A DNA stretch of 64,000 nucleotides from Lomentospora prolificans (lineage: Eukaryota > Ascomycota > Sordariomycetes > Microascales > Microascaceae): positions 2,046,001 through 2,110,000 of the forward strand of contig JARFXM010000003.1 in NCBI GenBank assembly GCA_029532625.1. Direction: 5' to 3'. How positions within the stretch are numbered: the first letter of the stretch is position 1; every line of letters starts with the position of its first letter. Below are positions 1 through 10,800 of this stretch, in pieces. Under the pieces are notes generated by a model, which searched no databases, was not told where the DNA came from, and worked only from the letters and a program-made list of their open reading frames with translations. Made by a program: the position numbers and the translations under genes.

Positions 1-227
1 TTCGGGGACGCCGGGGTTAAGGTCTAGGACTGCGTAGCTGCGGCGGGGGAATGGGCTTTGTTAGCTAGGAAAGGCCGGGGGGTCGGGTAATTTAAGTCCC
101 TGGGGGAGACAGGTACGCACGCATCTAGCCTGAAGGCGTTTAGGATCCTTTCGATTTCGGCGTCCTTCTCCCACTCCTTGGCCTCGGACTCGAGAGCGTC
201 GAGAGCGTCCTTATCTTCTTCGCCCAT
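1..227 (-). CDS. spf31: J-domain protein of the DNAJC8/Spf31 family, 5' part only
   Basis: Two exons are visible and the gene runs off the left edge. Exon 1 is 227-121 (ATG at 227-225) and encodes an acidic start followed by ERILNAFRLDA. Exon 2 is 37-1 and continues as YAVLDLNPGVPE, the characteristic entry to the J domain of DNAJC8/Spf31 proteins. The intron 120-38 has a GTGCGT donor and a GCAG acceptor, and the split codon GC|C restores alanine. Family knowledge: these are nuclear Hsp40 co-chaperones associated with the spliceosome. The HPD motif itself lies outside the window. The gene diverges from dbp10, with 408 bp between start codons. Apparent open reading through the intron is a shadow and ends in non-conserved sequence. 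Confidence 0.72.
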
Positions 228-635
228 GGTGGCGGTGGATGTCGAGCAATTCTCGCGGGGGGAAGGCGGCGCAAAGGGTGAACGTTTGTGAGGTATACTT
301 GTTGATAGAATGGGGATGCCCTATTATATGGATTGATTGACAAAAGCTGAGGGAAATGGACGTCTTCAGATAAGCCAGGAATTGAAGGTGAGAACGTTGG
401 CGAGAGTGACGTTGGGGAATCCGAGGGCGGCACGAACTTGGAGAAGTGGGGCTGGGCGGTGAGAGGTACCTCGACAAGGCTTATCGATAAGCAAAGCACT
501 GTTCAGTGCAAGAAAAAAAATTGTGACGAGCCTTGACTGTGCTTCCTTTCCCCCACCACCACGTTTCCAGCACCAAAAGTCTGCCTTCGGTCAAGTTCAA
601 CACCAGACTTGAATCTTCCCCCTAACGCTCCCAAA
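228..635. promoter_or_regulatory. Shared upstream region of spf31 and dbp10
   Basis: This 408-bp stretch separates two divergent start codons and must hold both promoters. I see no further gene. The dbp10 side has a pyrimidine-rich run just before its start. No individual factor site can be assigned with confidence. Confidence 0.5.
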
Positions 636-3429
636 ATGGTTCGACGTGCGGTCTCTCCGGCGCTCTCGGAGAACGAGGTGGATATTGCCGGGGACCTTTT
701 TGCAGAGGATGACGACTCTGGCAAGTTTGGCGGAACCGCCGACCAGGATGGTTTCGGCTTCGATGCGGACGGAATTTTCAATGCGGGAGGAGAAGGCTCG
801 GACGATGATGAAGCTTTTATCGCTCTGCAACAGGCGGCATCCTTCCGGAAGGGCTCAAACATTAAGGGAAAATCTGTGAAAAAGGGCGGTGGCTTTCAGG
901 CCATGGGTACGACTCTTCTAGCCTCCTGCCCCGGGACTACTCGCCGGCTCCTCTGCTAACTAGACCCCGGGAACACTAGGCCTCAATGGAAACATCCTCC
1001 GAGCGATCGCCAGGAAAGGATTTACAGTACCTACACCGATTCAGCGCAAAACGATACCCCTAATCCTCTCGAGAAAAGATGTCGTCGGTATGGCCAGGAC
1101 CGGTTCCGGCAAGACCGCAGCTTTCGTTATTCCCATGATTGAACGGTTGAAGTCCCACAGCGTCAAAGTCGGTGCCCGTGCACTGATCATGTCGCCTTCT
1201 CGAGAACTCGCAATCCAGACCGTAAAGGTTGTAAAAGAATTGGGCCGAGGAACCGACCTCAAGACAGTGTTACTCGTCGGTGGTGACAGTTTGGAGGAGC
1301 AGTTTGGACTCATGACTACTAATCCAGACATCGTCATAGCCACTCCCGGCCGTTTCCTTCATTTGAAGGTTGAAATGGGGCTAGACCTGTCGTCCGTCAA
1401 GTACGTAGTCTTCGACGAGGCCGATCGACTCTTCGAAATGGGGTTCGCTACGCAGCTCACCGAAATTCTTCACGCCCTGCCACCGTCGCGCCAAACCCTA
1501 CTCTTCTCCGCCACACTCCCCGCTTCCCTAGTCGAATTTGCCAAAGCCGGCCTCCAAGAACCCGAGCTCGTACGTCTCGACGCCGAAACCAAAATTTCAC
1601 CCGATCTTCACAACGCCTTCTTTTCCATTAAGGCGGCGGACAAGGAAGGTGCTCTACTATACATATTACACGAAGTTATCAAAATGCCTCTAGGGCTCCC
1701 CGAGGGCGTGAAGGGTTTCGATATGGGGCCCTCAAAGAAGCGGAAGCGAGGCGAGCATGGGGGTTCAGGCAAACCAACGGAGCATTCTACTATCGTTTTC
1801 GCTGCCACGAAACATCGCGTCGAATATCTTGCGAACCTTCTGGAGCATGCCGGGTTCGCCGTCTCCTTCGTTTTCGGATCCCTAGATCAGGAGGCGCGTA
1901 GGATTCAAGTTGAAGACTTCCGTCGTGGACGAACAAACATACTTGTTGTTACTGACGTAGCGGCCCGTGGTATCGATATCCCTGTCCTAAAAAATGTCAT
2001 CAACTACGATTTCCCCCCTCAGCCCAAGATCTTCGTTCACCGTGTTGGTCGTACCGCTCGTGCCGGACAGCAGGGCTGGAGTTATAGCCTTGTGAGGGAC
2101 GTTGATGCTCCATACCTTGTTGATCTGCAACTCTTCCTTGGCCGCAAACTTGTGGTTGGCCAGGACTCGAACGCGTCATTTACTCAAGATGTTGTGGTTG
2201 GTGCACTTCCCAGGCGAGAGATGGAACCCCATATTGAATGGCTCAACAAGACTCTCAACGAGAGCGTGGACATGACGGCGATTCGCCGTGTTGCTGATAA
2301 AGCTGAGCGGCTCTACATGAAGACGAGAAGTTCTGCAGCAAGCGAGAGTGCTAAGCGAGCGCGCGAGCTTGTGTCATCAGACGAGTGGTCTCAGCTGAAC
2401 ATGAAGTTTGGCCTCAGGCCTGACGAGCAGGCATACACAAAGATGCTTGCCTCCATCAGTTCCTTCAAGCCATCCGAAACTATCTTTGAGATAGGCCGAG
2501 GGGCCAAGTCTGTCAGCAATGAAGCTGCAGAGGTCATGAGGCAGATGAGGAAGAGAGCGGGACCACGCAGGACGAAGAACCAGAACGAAGATGATGATGA
2601 CAATGAGGACGAAGGAGACGGAATGGATGTGGACGAAGACGGCGAGATCAACATGGACGAAGCCGAAGAAGACGACGAAATCCCCACCGCAGCCGCCACC
2701 TACGACTCGGGCAGTGACTCCGAAGACGACCTCGAGGTAGAAATCACCAGCGCAAAGCAAGCCAAGAAATCCCGCACCTCCTTCCAGGACCCCGAAATCT
2801 TCATGTCCTACGAGCCCCGCGCCACCAACATGGACGCCGAGCGCCACTACGGCGTGCACGCCGGCTCCGGCACAAATTTCGTCCTCGCCGCCCGCGACGC
2901 CGCCATGGACCTCACCAACGACGAGACCGCCAAGTCCTTCGGCGTGCCCTCCCGTCGCGGCATGATGCGCTGGGACAAGAAGAGCAAGAAGTACGTCTCG
3001 CGCCTCAACGACTCGGACGGCTCCAAGGGCTCCCGCATGATTGTCGGCGAGAGCGGCGTCAAGATCGCCGCCAGCTTCCAGAGCGGCCGCTTTGAGAAGT
3101 GGAAGAAGGCCCATAGGCTCGCCGGCCTGCCGCGCGTGGGCGACGCCGAGAAGTCGAACCTCGTCCGCGGCGTCGAGGAGGCGACCGGCGGCGGCGGCAG
3201 GAGGTTCAAGCACAAGCAGGAGAAGGCACCCAAAGAGGCTGACAAGTATCGCGATGACTACCAAGTACGGAAGAAGAGGGTTGAGGAGGCACGTGAGAAG
3301 AGGATTGGCAGGTTCAAGGATGGCGAGGGAAGCAAGCGAGAAATCAAGGGGCTGGACGGGATTAGGAAGGCTAGAAAGGAGAAGGATAGAAGGCGCCAGA
3401 AGAACGCTAGACCAGCAAAGAAGAAATAG
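636..3429 (+). CDS. dbp10: ATP-dependent RNA helicase Dbp10 (DDX54 family)
   Basis: Two exons, 636-906 and 980-3429, give 906 residues. The intron 907-979 has donor GTACGA, branch point CTAAC at about 955 and acceptor CTAG; the split codon G|GC completes the conserved FQAMGLN. The ATG at 636 sits in a good context (CAAAATGG). A Q-motif region ([11 protein letters not shown]) precedes the P loop ARTGSGKT at about 129-136. DEAD is at 236-239, SAT at 267-269 and [10 protein letters not shown] from 444. The C-terminal half has the DBP10CT-type region, an acidic Asp/Glu tract around residues 625-655, and a very basic tail ending KNARPAKKK. Family role: nucleolar DEAD-box helicase for assembly of the 60S ribosomal subunit. 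All core motifs are intact, so the gene looks functional. It converges on the FNIP gene. Confidence 0.96.
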
Positions 3430-4170
3430 GTACAGCGACTACGATTTTGGCAAGTTCTACTCGAATATAACCGCATTCAGGCTACAGAGCGAGACTCGAG
3501 ATCGTTTTACCGAAGATGGAGAGTTCTAGCGGGAGCGATACGCAAGGTGACTAGATGTATTAAATCGGAGAGAAGATACTGCTTCTAGATGCTTTGTTTG
3601 GACATGCCCGTCGGAGACCCCGATGCGCTTGATCTCGATTGTAAAACAAAGTAATTACCGTGTAGATATATATACTCCCGCTTTCTATGTGATGGACTCC
3701 GGCCAGGCAAGAAAAGAACAAGGAAAAGTATGGCAAAAACAAAACTAGACGTAAACAAGCAACAATATCAATCCAACATTCCACCTTCTCAGGGAGACCC
3801 CAGATACCTGATCTGTAAGTGATTGCGTTCATGGCGAATAGCATTGAGCAGACTTCAGCCCATATACGCTGCGCGTACAGTACATGTGGAGCTAGTGTAA
3901 TGTATAACAATGTAGTAGATAGTAACTCCAGAAAAGCTAGAAGATCCATGGGTATCAATCGGTGATATTGGAAATAGAAAGAAAAAAAAAATGAACGAAA
4001 AAATATTTGACCAAGTTGTAGTAATACAGAATCCGAGTTTTAGCGTATGATCGGACCTGGAAACTGAGGAGGGTCCACAAGGCAAGGCGTGGACGAGCCA
4101 TGTGTCCATCTCCGAAGCCATAGCACTGCGGAGCTCAGTGTAGGTTTGGATTACAACACATATCAACCTG
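3430..4170. other. Convergent intergenic region between dbp10 and the FNIP gene
   Basis: The 741 bp between two stop codons hold both 3' untranslated regions and terminators. Short open frames here show no family resemblance. There is an A-rich run near 3984-3993. No gene is supported. Confidence 0.5.
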
Positions 4171-7100
4171 TTAATCACTTGTCAAATCCAGACCGTTTAG
4201 CCAGCCTTTAATAGCGCTCCGAATCGCGCTTTGCCCCTCAGGCATGTCATCTGGGGTGCCCGCGTTTCGTCTATCCAGAACGTCTTGAATAAGATCTGCG
4301 AGGGCGGATAAGATCACTGTTCTACATTCGTTTCTGGGAACTTCATGTGAAACCGTGGGCGTTCGCGGCGCGTCGTCATTGATTGCTTCCTCGGGAGGGG
4401 GGGACCTGCTAGGCCCACCACGCCCATCAACCCGGCGGGCTTTGCTGTTGGATCGCGACGAGTTCGAGGATGTCGCCTTGCTGGCATCTCCAACATGCGC
4501 GGCTACACGCTCGACAGCATAAGCCAAGGCTTCATCCACAGTTGTAATCTCATCCTCGATAAACTCCTCCTCCAACGTTGTCTCATACGGCAGGATTGAA
4601 GGTGTGAGAGGGGCGCCGCTATAAACTCCCGCCGTGCGTGTGTGAGTACTAGAGGGTTTCTCGGCAGTTTGCTTAGGCTTTATCAATCGTCTGTATCGAA
4701 TCCGCATAACTTTACCCGTTGTCATGTCTGCAATTACTGCCGTGCTGATGTCCACCCATTTGTTCGAAGAGTCGTCAGGCGAGGCCCGAATAATAAGTGG
4801 AGAGGGCTCGGCTTTCAGGGAGGCCTTGACTTCATTAATCAGGTCGCGTTGGGGAGGGATTGCCTGCAGAATAAAATCCGGATGATAGGCTTGCAGCCAG
4901 CCCGCACTATTTAAAGGCATATCCCCCTCTAGTGCAAGCCTGCACGCCTGCTCAAACGTGTCCATGACAGTACCCAGACCAGGAGTCGAGAGATAGCCGC
5001 TGCTTGAAGGGGAACTGACTGCAGTATCAAATGAATGGGGGTTTGTCAGAAAATCGGGGAATGGGACATCAACGTCAACCACTCCGTCCTCACGATTGAC
5101 AGTAGTTTTAACTCGAGATTCGAAGCTGGCTCCAGGCTCTGGCCATCTCCGGCTCTGAGATGTTGATTCCACACCTTCGACATGATCGTGCCGCAACCCG
5201 CGCGGTGTTTCCGGGCCGTCTTCTCTCAGTTGCTGGTGGCCATCGAGATTCGGATCGGGAAGAGATAGTTCGTGTGCCATCTCGGCTACGCTTCGTGACC
5301 TGCTTGATCTATCGATGCTTGATTGCGATGGTTTTGACGGTGACGGGAGATCAAAGCCCGGGCTGACAGGAGGTCGGAACCCTTCGCTCGGGGCATTCGT
5401 CGAGTCACGTCTTCTCGTTCCGCTCCAGAGTCCGCTAATAACACTACCCCATTTCGAGCCCTGGTTCCGAGACTCGTTACTTGTTGTGCTAGACTGCCCC
5501 ATGCTGTCTCCCCGTTGCAGCGAACGCCGAAGATCGTCGGCGGCAAAGCTACTACTACTTCCTGGCCGGGTGCTCCTTCGACTATCCGTCCTATGGACAG
5601 TCGAGAAATGTGGGACTGTCGAGTCCGGCGAAGTGGTCGTAGTAGTGGCGGCCACGCTCTTCTTGCTTCCAAAATCACCATAGGGCATCGACAAATTGGT
5701 CGTACGTATGGACGCAGCATCGGATCCCCGTCGTTCATGGTGGTTCTGTCCCTCAATGCTTAAATGAGCGAGCTGGGTCGGAATAGACGCCCGCGTGCTC
5801 TGGCTTACCGTCCTCGAGTGAGATGTCCTCCTCGGCCCTGATCGACGCGTCATTTTGCGACGGAGGGACTCTTCTCGCACGATAGGGACAATAACTGAGG
5901 GAGGGGACTGTGACAATGGCCCGTAGGAGGTCGACGTACTTGGGCGGTGAGGACGCACAGTCGGGACTGATTGATGGGCTGGTAGAAATGCAGATAGAAG
6001 AAAAACGAATCGCCGTGCAGCCATCTTGTCTTCTGATACAATGATGGTGCGCGATGAAACCGATAGATCCTCCTCACCCCCAGTTCTCTGTTGTTGCAGG
6101 AATTTCTTTCGGCAACAAGCTGGGCTCAGGGCTTGCAACCAATCCGTGTGGGTAGCTAGGAACCCTGTCAAGGCGGTCAGAAGGAAATGCTGATCGAGCG
6201 GCCCAACTGTTCGGTACGCTAGCCTCGCCTCATCCCTCCATATACCCCAACGACCTTGGCCGGTGACAACTCGGGCAGCCTTTAAACCGGTAACAATTCG
6301 GACCCTAGCAACTTGGGTATGTTGGAGGATGTGTTGGTCTTGGGAAAGTGCATTCGGGGGCAATGCAATCAATTTGGCATTCGTCTTTGGGGCTTTTGGA
6401 TGCTGTTGGTCCTCTGGCCTCCTGGAAGAGAGAGAGGGCTTTTTGGCGACATTTTGTGGGATGATAGGAGACGGCCCCGAAGGCCCTTGGTCGACTTGCT
6501 TGAGTAATGTCCCTAGAGTACTTGCAGTGACTGATTGGAGATGGGTAAGCGTCCTCATAATTATATCCCAATGTTGCGTGATGGAATCCATTGGGTCTTC
6601 TCCGTCGAATGGTAGAGAGGAGTCTAAAGAATCATTTCCCGAGCCCACCATCGTCCACCCCGAACGTCTAGTTGAGTTATAAGAGGATGGATATGACTCC
6701 TGATCAGTCAGTGAGCTAGCACCTCGAAACATTAACTTGGGTGCCGACGGCAAAGTGGGCAGTTGTACCACAAGAACCACGGCATACATAGGGGTTCTTT
6801 TCTGTCTTGGTTGAGGAAGCCTCCTCTTTTGAGAGGCCGAATCGTCCGGGTGCGCACTCTCATCCACGGCCTGACCTTGATATGCGGTTGTCTCATCATC
6901 AGACGGTACAACCACAGGAAACAGCCTTGTGATGAGGATCTTCTTTCGGTCCGGAGGGCGGTACGATAACTGCGAGGTGGCAAACGACGCAGGCGCATGC
7001 GTTGGGGATACGAGCTCGGAAGAATACGATTGTGCCAGTTTACTCGATCTCATGCTGGCCCGGCCGATAGAGCCCCGACCATCCGTGATAGAGGATGTTG

Positions 7101-7800
7101 AGTAATCCGTAAAGCGGGGTTCAGTGGGTACGACATGCACTTTGGTGGAAGTGCCTTTATAGGCCATAAGCTCGGAGCTGCCGAATATGCAGCTGGTGAA
7201 GGTCGCTAGCTCTTCTCGGTATTCTCGAGTTGCGCGCTGGCCATCAGTTTCTGCAAAGGAGTGAGTACGGCTTTGGTATTCTCCTCGACGGTCAAAGGCG
7301 CCCTGGCGAAGATGAGGGTTATCTGGTTGAATGATCAAAGGACGAGACGCTTGGCCTATGCTCGACTTCCGAGGCGACGTTGGGGTCCGTCGGGGATCAG
7401 TGACGGCCGGTGAAGGGGGAACCGGAGCAGCGGGACAAGGATGGCTGTCAAAGAGGAGAGAGGCGTTGGACGAGCCGAGAGCATCCTGCATGATTAGGAC
7501 TCGTACATCACGAGCCTCAAGATCGAGTTCACCAGTATAGTCAAACGCGTTTGTCATAGAAGCAACCGGAAGCGAAGGGGTTGACGATAAAGGGAAAACT
7601 TGGTCGTTGCGATGGAGGTAAAGGGAGTGGGTATCTGGGAACAGAAGGCTGCGAGTATGTATATCCTCCTGAACGGAATCCAGGCACGCGACAGGCTTTG
7701 ATGGGTGCGCCATGATAGGGTCCTGGTCATTCCCAGAGGCACCGGAACCAATACTGAATAGTTTCCCCAGCATGCTGACTGGAGCAGGAGAGGGCCCCAT
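4171..7800 (-). CDS. lst4: Folliculin-interacting protein (FNIP/Lst4 family)
   Basis: One uninterrupted frame of 1209 residues. An N-terminal FNIP block is readable: EDIHTRSLLFPD at 46-56, DVRVLIMQDALGSSNASLLFDS at 98-119, and IFGSSELMAYKGTSTKVHVVP at 205-225, the last resembling the MSYKGSTLKIH segment of animal FNIP1. A middle block includes RIVTGLKAARVVTGQGRWGIWRDEARLAYRTVGPLDQHFLLTALTGFL. Long Ser/Arg/Thr-rich linkers separate the blocks, and the C terminus has ADMTTGKVMRIRYRRLIKP. Family role: the FNIP-folliculin (Lst4-Lst7) complex acts on Gtr2/RagC at the vacuole and helps amino acids activate TORC1. The start may be the ATG at 7800 or the next one at 7773 (MLGKLF). A GTAAGC...CTGCAG pair just upstream could be a 5' leader intron. 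The family call rests on remembered motifs. Confidence 0.8.
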   Translation of the reverse strand: MGPSPAPVSMLGKLFSIGSGASGNDQDPIMAHPSKPVACLDSVQEDIHTRSLLFPDTHSLYLHRNDQVFPLSSTPSLPVASMTNAFDYTGELDLEARDVRVLIMQDALGSSNASLLFDSHPCPAAPVPPSPAVTDPRRTPTSPRKSSIGQASRPLIIQPDNPHLRQGAFDRRGEYQSRTHSFAETDGQRATREYREELATFTSCIFGSSELMAYKGTSTKVHVVPTEPRFTDYSTSSITDGRGSIGRASMRSSKLAQSYSSELVSPTHAPASFATSQLSYRPPDRKKILITRLFPVVVPSDDETTAYQGQAVDESAHPDDSASQKRRLPQPRQKRTPMYAVVLVVQLPTLPSAPKLMFRGASSLTDQESYPSSYNSTRRSGWTMVGSGNDSLDSSLPFDGEDPMDSITQHWDIIMRTLTHLQSVTASTLGTLLKQVDQGPSGPSPIIPQNVAKKPSLSSRRPEDQQHPKAPKTNAKLIALPPNALSQDQHILQHTQVARVRIVTGLKAARVVTGQGRWGIWRDEARLAYRTVGPLDQHFLLTALTGFLATHTDWLQALSPACCRKKFLQQQRTGGEEDLSVSSRTIIVSEDKMAARRFVFLLSAFLPAHQSVPTVRPHRPSTSTSYGPLSQSPPSVIVPIVREESLRRKMTRRSGPRRTSHSRTVSQSTRASIPTQLAHLSIEGQNHHERRGSDAASIRTTNLSMPYGDFGSKKSVAATTTTTSPDSTVPHFSTVHRTDSRRSTRPGSSSSFAADDLRRSLQRGDSMGQSSTTSNESRNQGSKWGSVISGLWSGTRRRDSTNAPSEGFRPPVSPGFDLPSPSKPSQSSIDRSSRSRSVAEMAHELSLPDPNLDGHQQLREDGPETPRGLRHDHVEGVESTSQSRRWPEPGASFESRVKTTVNREDGVVDVDVPFPDFLTNPHSFDTAVSSPSSSGYLSTPGLGTVMDTFEQACRLALEGDMPLNSAGWLQAYHPDFILQAIPPQRDLINEVKASLKAEPSPLIIRASPDDSSNKWVDISTAVIADMTTGKVMRIRYRRLIKPKQTAEKPSSTHTRTAGVYSGAPLTPSILPYETTLEEEFIEDEITTVDEALAYAVERVAAHVGDASKATSSNSSRSNSKARRVDGRGGPSRSPPPEEAINDDAPRTPTVSHEVPRNECRTVILSALADLIQDVLDRRNAGTPDDMPEGQSAIRSAIKGWLNGLDLTSD

Positions 7801-10800
7801 TCTCGACGCTGCAGATAAGAATTGCGTGATAGAAGAGGAGACCCGGACGCTTACAATGCGTGTGCACCCTCAAGGATGAACTCGGGTGAGAGACGACATA
7901 GCTTCGGAGTACGATATCATGAACGAAGTTGCTTGTGTCGCAAGTCGCCTGCGTTGGAGAGTCCGGTCGGGGGAAGAGGTCTGAAGCCAACGATCTAGGA
8001 ATGTGACGATAATTGAATCACACGACTTTGGGATGATAGGGCCAGGGGTTAGATATCGGATATAGAGTAACAGCAAGGGCGAATCCGCAACTATCTGGTT
8101 TAAGAGCGTAGATACTTCTGAAATGTGAGAAGGTGAAGGGACCGCTTCGAATCGGAAGTTGGTAGGCGAGGTCATAAACGACGACTTCGAGTGAGAGAAC
8201 CTGCTTGGCGGCGCTGGAACGGGGGTGGGTGAAAGAGGATCTTTCAATTGCAATCCCGAGGCAGGGTGGTAGTACGAGGGACTCTATTCGTTACCTTCAA
8301 ATGTATGGATGAGCCGTTAATATATCTTGCCGGCTGGCCCTTTTGACAAGAGGCGATATTTAGAGGCAGACCAACCGTGGTAAGGATGGAAGTGGGAACG
8401 GCGGGCTTCGGGCGAGATGATCAGGTATTACGGCTCTGGGACACGAGACTCTAGGGCGCCACCAACTCACGCCCTTTCGCTCCTATAATTGCTCTTTGCA
8501 AGGGGGCGGGTCCGGGGCGAGGAGGCTCCGGCAAGATAAATAGGACTGGAAAATCCGAAGAAGAAAAAAAGATGGGTTTGCGGCAAAGATAAGTGCTGAT
8601 GATACTACGTTGGCAATATCAGCATGTGAAGTTGTAGCGACGACGTCGAGGCGCAGTGGCGGGTTGGTTAGAGAACATCAGATGTGAACTGGTCAATGGC
8701 TGTCGGCAATGGGGATTGGCGGCCCTGATGTAATAAAAAGGTGTGGGAACGGTTACGACTGGTCCAGATCGCTGGGTCGGGGCCAGCAAAGTCAAGCAAG
8801 TGAATAAGCCGGAGAGTGCCGACGGCCACAAACGGGGTCCGAGAAAGGATTTGGAGCCACGCTTCCAGGCTGAAGGTGTGACCGGGGGGGTGTGGAGGAG
8901 GGGCAAGCTTTTACAAGGAAATTTGGGGGGAGGTTTGGCGCGTCAAAGCTGTTTGAGCCAGATGAAGAATGGCAGGCGGCCAGCCGTCTGGAGCTTCTCG
9001 AGATAATCATCGACCTTGGCAACACCTTCCCAACTAGTGGCTTGTGCCAATCCAACAAGTCGGACAGGGTGAGGGAGCTTCGACTGGGAGGCAAAACGGA
9101 GCGTCGAACAGAAGGAGCTACGATGCCTTCCCCCCCTAGCCGTCTCTCTAGCAATGGTAGGAAATGGCGAGGGTTGGGCACGGTACGCACGCGGGCTCCG
9201 CTTCTGTAAGCGCCTGTCCAAGTTGTATCCACCATATTCTTGAACAGAAGTACTTGAGACGATAGGGCCTCTCTGCTCGGACCGCATGTCGAAGGTGATC
9301 CGGTTGTATCCAGTACTATGTATACACAATAACTCCTCATGTTTCTCTCCATCGCACTGCTCCGTTCTAGGCTGCAAATTCACAAGCACTCCGCAGTCGT
9401 TCCTGACATCTTATCGCTCCTCAACAAGTCAGCGAGACATCGAGCACCTGTCTCGTGTTAGGGCCACTATTATCACAGGATGGGTCAATCTCCGCCTGCT
9501 CTTAGTGCTCCTGTACGGGAGTGCCGGCAGCTGAGAGAGCCAAGTGGACCTCGATGCGAATTCCCTACATAATGGAGACACCAAAGGCCCCACCAGACAA
9601 CCAGAAGAACACACGGGCACGGGAAAGCTGGGGGAAGGGCAGACAGTCATCAGTGGTCGATTTGCCCTTGTATTATTAAAGAGAAACCCTACTTCGCAGG
9701 CCCACGGTAGAGTGTGGAGATGAGATCCGGCCATATTATTCCGTACACTTGCGGCGAGCGCTTTGAAACGTCTCCTAAGCCCGCGAGAGAATTGGAGAAG
9801 CTCCTGCAAAGCGCTTGAAGAATGCTGCCACGCCACAGACCCACTAATTGTAGGAGGAGCAATATTATGGACTCTTCGAAATTGATCATTTGACCAAGAG
9901 ATCGCGGACGTCCCGCCGCCCTCTCCTGCAACCTCCATGTATCTACCTCAGCAACCTTGTAAGAGTCGCACTACGCGTCCCAAATCCCGCAAGCGAGGTT
10001 CGCACCAATATTTAGACATTCGAATTTATTCATCACTCGTAACCGAAGAAACCCGGTGGGGGAAGAGCTGGAGGCCTGGCCTAGTCCACTGTACTGTCAT
10101 TTGAACTTGGAAGTAACATTATCAAACGCTTCTCTTCTTGGTTATCAACAACTACTGTGGCGGCATTCCCCACCAGCAATCCAGAGCAGTGACGATCAGG
10201 AACGTCAATTTGGGCTTAGTTTCATTCAGGATGGAGGCTGGAAAGACCTCGAGTCCAAAAGAAAAGGATACCTGGAGCAGATTAAGAACAAATTATACCT
10301 ATATAATAAAGCCGCTCATCACTTCCTGGGGTTGATGCTGGCACCAGTATGCTGGCAATCTCGCTCGTGAGGCAGCAGAACGCGGTGAAAGTTTGCTCAT
10401 TTAGGGATAACGTTGCCAACGCAAAAACTAGCATCTGGAGGCACTTCAATCCATTGAAAGCCCAGGCTAGCATCGCGCAGGCACAGCTTCCAAAGACCGA
10501 GGTCCAGAACCCACATGCGCACGACTATGGAGGAGGCAGTCACGATGGTTGCACGGCGTACGGACAAGCAAAACTGGCGGTGTCTCGCACCTTCCCGGCC
10601 GACGGGAAGCGAGAACGAGAAGGAAGGAGCATCCCTGGACCTAAGAGTCGTTAAGCATGCTGGCTTTGAGAGGAATCAGCCACAGCACGAGACACGGGGA
10701 TGGTTAGCGCCTGTTATTCCCTACACCGACTCCCTAGCCCCCCAGTCCGAAGCGGCATCGCCAGCTAGGGACGAGGGACCATTGCCCCTAATTACGCTCT

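Noticed and set aside
2377..3264. 295-codon minus-strand frame opposite the end of dbp10
   Set aside because: It is antisense to a strongly conserved helicase exon; its Gly/Val/Ala-rich composition is the mirror of Glu/Lys/Asp-rich coding on the other strand.
7870..8253. 127-codon frame upstream of the FNIP gene as an extra exon
   Set aside because: It opens at TTG, has no good in-phase donor before its stop, and FNIP already begins with its conserved N terminus; at most leader sequence.
8792..9938. Minus-strand frames of 148-186 codons as a spliced gene
   Set aside because: No shared domain, no compatible splice pairs found, and composition is typical of chance frames.
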